A DNA stretch of 64,000 nucleotides from assembly GCF_001039355.2 (NCBI RefSeq), contig NW_019773536.1, positions 25,358 to 89,357 on the forward strand. The letters run 5' to 3'. The position numbers and the translations under genes were made by a program. The notes beneath the pieces are model-generated. The model worked only from the letters and a program-made list of their open reading frames with translations, searched no databases and was not told where the DNA came from. Source of the DNA: Lingula anatina (lineage: Eukaryota > Brachiopoda > Lingulata > Lingulida > Lingulidae). Below, in pieces: positions 63,923-64,000 of the stretch; position 1 is the first letter of the stretch; each line of letters starts with the position of its first letter.

Positions 63923-64000
63923 ATGTACAGACACAGATGTGTCTGTACATATTGCCATCACCTGCGTCTGTCGTCGCCGTTGCCGATGCCGATGCCGTTG
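63923..64000. repeat. Terminal-hairpin sequence at the window end
   Basis: ATGTACAGACACA and TGTGTCTGTACAT form a perfect 13-bp palindrome (63923-63950) with a two-base centre. It is followed by a GC-rich stretch of GTCGTCGCCGTTGCC and GATGCC repeats that runs off the window. The left part of the hairpin, with its flank, also occurs at 44953-44976. Confidence 0.55.

Larger units (their letters stand above)
46030..64000. other. 18-kb tract without recognised exons
   Basis: This is either a long last intron and 3' part of GTF3C1 or intergenic DNA. Open frames are short and none shows a domain I recognise. It holds a minisatellite, several MITEs, two local tandem duplications, microsatellites and the 810-base N run, any of which could hide or displace exons. 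A weak minus-strand exon candidate lies at 61689-61825. Confidence 0.6.

Noticed and set aside
1-64000. Bacterial-type features such as CRISPR arrays, operons or insertion sequences
   Set aside because: The window is intron-bearing animal DNA. The regular arrays here are micro- and minisatellites without spacers.

Overview
The window is animal nuclear DNA, AT-rich, with GT-AG introns, long simple-sequence tracts and many short non-autonomous DNA transposons (MITEs). The deuterostome- or lophotrochozoan-like proteins, the dense TTAA-flanked AGGGATAATAACTC elements and the frequent TACATGTA words suggest a marine invertebrate, perhaps a mollusc. The species cannot be fixed from the sequence. 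It is a draft assembly: there are five isolated single N bases (19694, 22720, 26133, 31782, 35745) and one 810-base N run (52443-53252). At least two of the single Ns mark real joins or lost sequence.

Layout. Positions 1-7416 are gene-poor, with MITEs and microsatellites. A chondroitin sulfate synthase (CHSY1/CHSY3 type) lies at 7417-9796 on the plus strand as one intronless reading frame, interrupted by a probable one-base homopolymer error just after its membrane anchor. From 9797 to 15945 I see 3' UTR, repeats and no convincing gene. TMEM115 (a Golgi rhomboid-like membrane protein) occupies 15946-18717 on the minus strand in three exons. About 660 bp away, head to head, starts GTF3C1, the largest TFIIIC subunit. 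I can trace it through 35 distinct exons on the plus strand from 19378 to 46029 (about 1,790 residues visible). The 5' part lacks a block of exons at the N at 19694, one exon pair is present twice around the N at 26133, and the C-terminal exons are not found. Positions 46030-64000 hold a minisatellite, MITEs, tandem duplications and the long N run, but no recognised gene.

How the genes relate. TMEM115 and GTF3C1 probably share a divergent housekeeping promoter with a YY1-like site and a CRE near the TMEM115 start. CHSY makes chondroitin chains in the Golgi, TMEM115 works in Golgi trafficking and glycosylation, and GTF3C1 recognises the B-block of tRNA promoters for RNA polymerase III. I see no operon or dedicated functional cluster.

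I did not find a new multi-gene system. The most informative signals are genomic: an exon-pair duplication best read as two unmerged haplotypes, one carrying a terminal-hairpin insertion and the other giving the empty site; transposons whose insertion sites can be read exactly because they landed in a microsatellite, in a minisatellite and in a splice donor; and hidden assembly gaps that remove coding exons.
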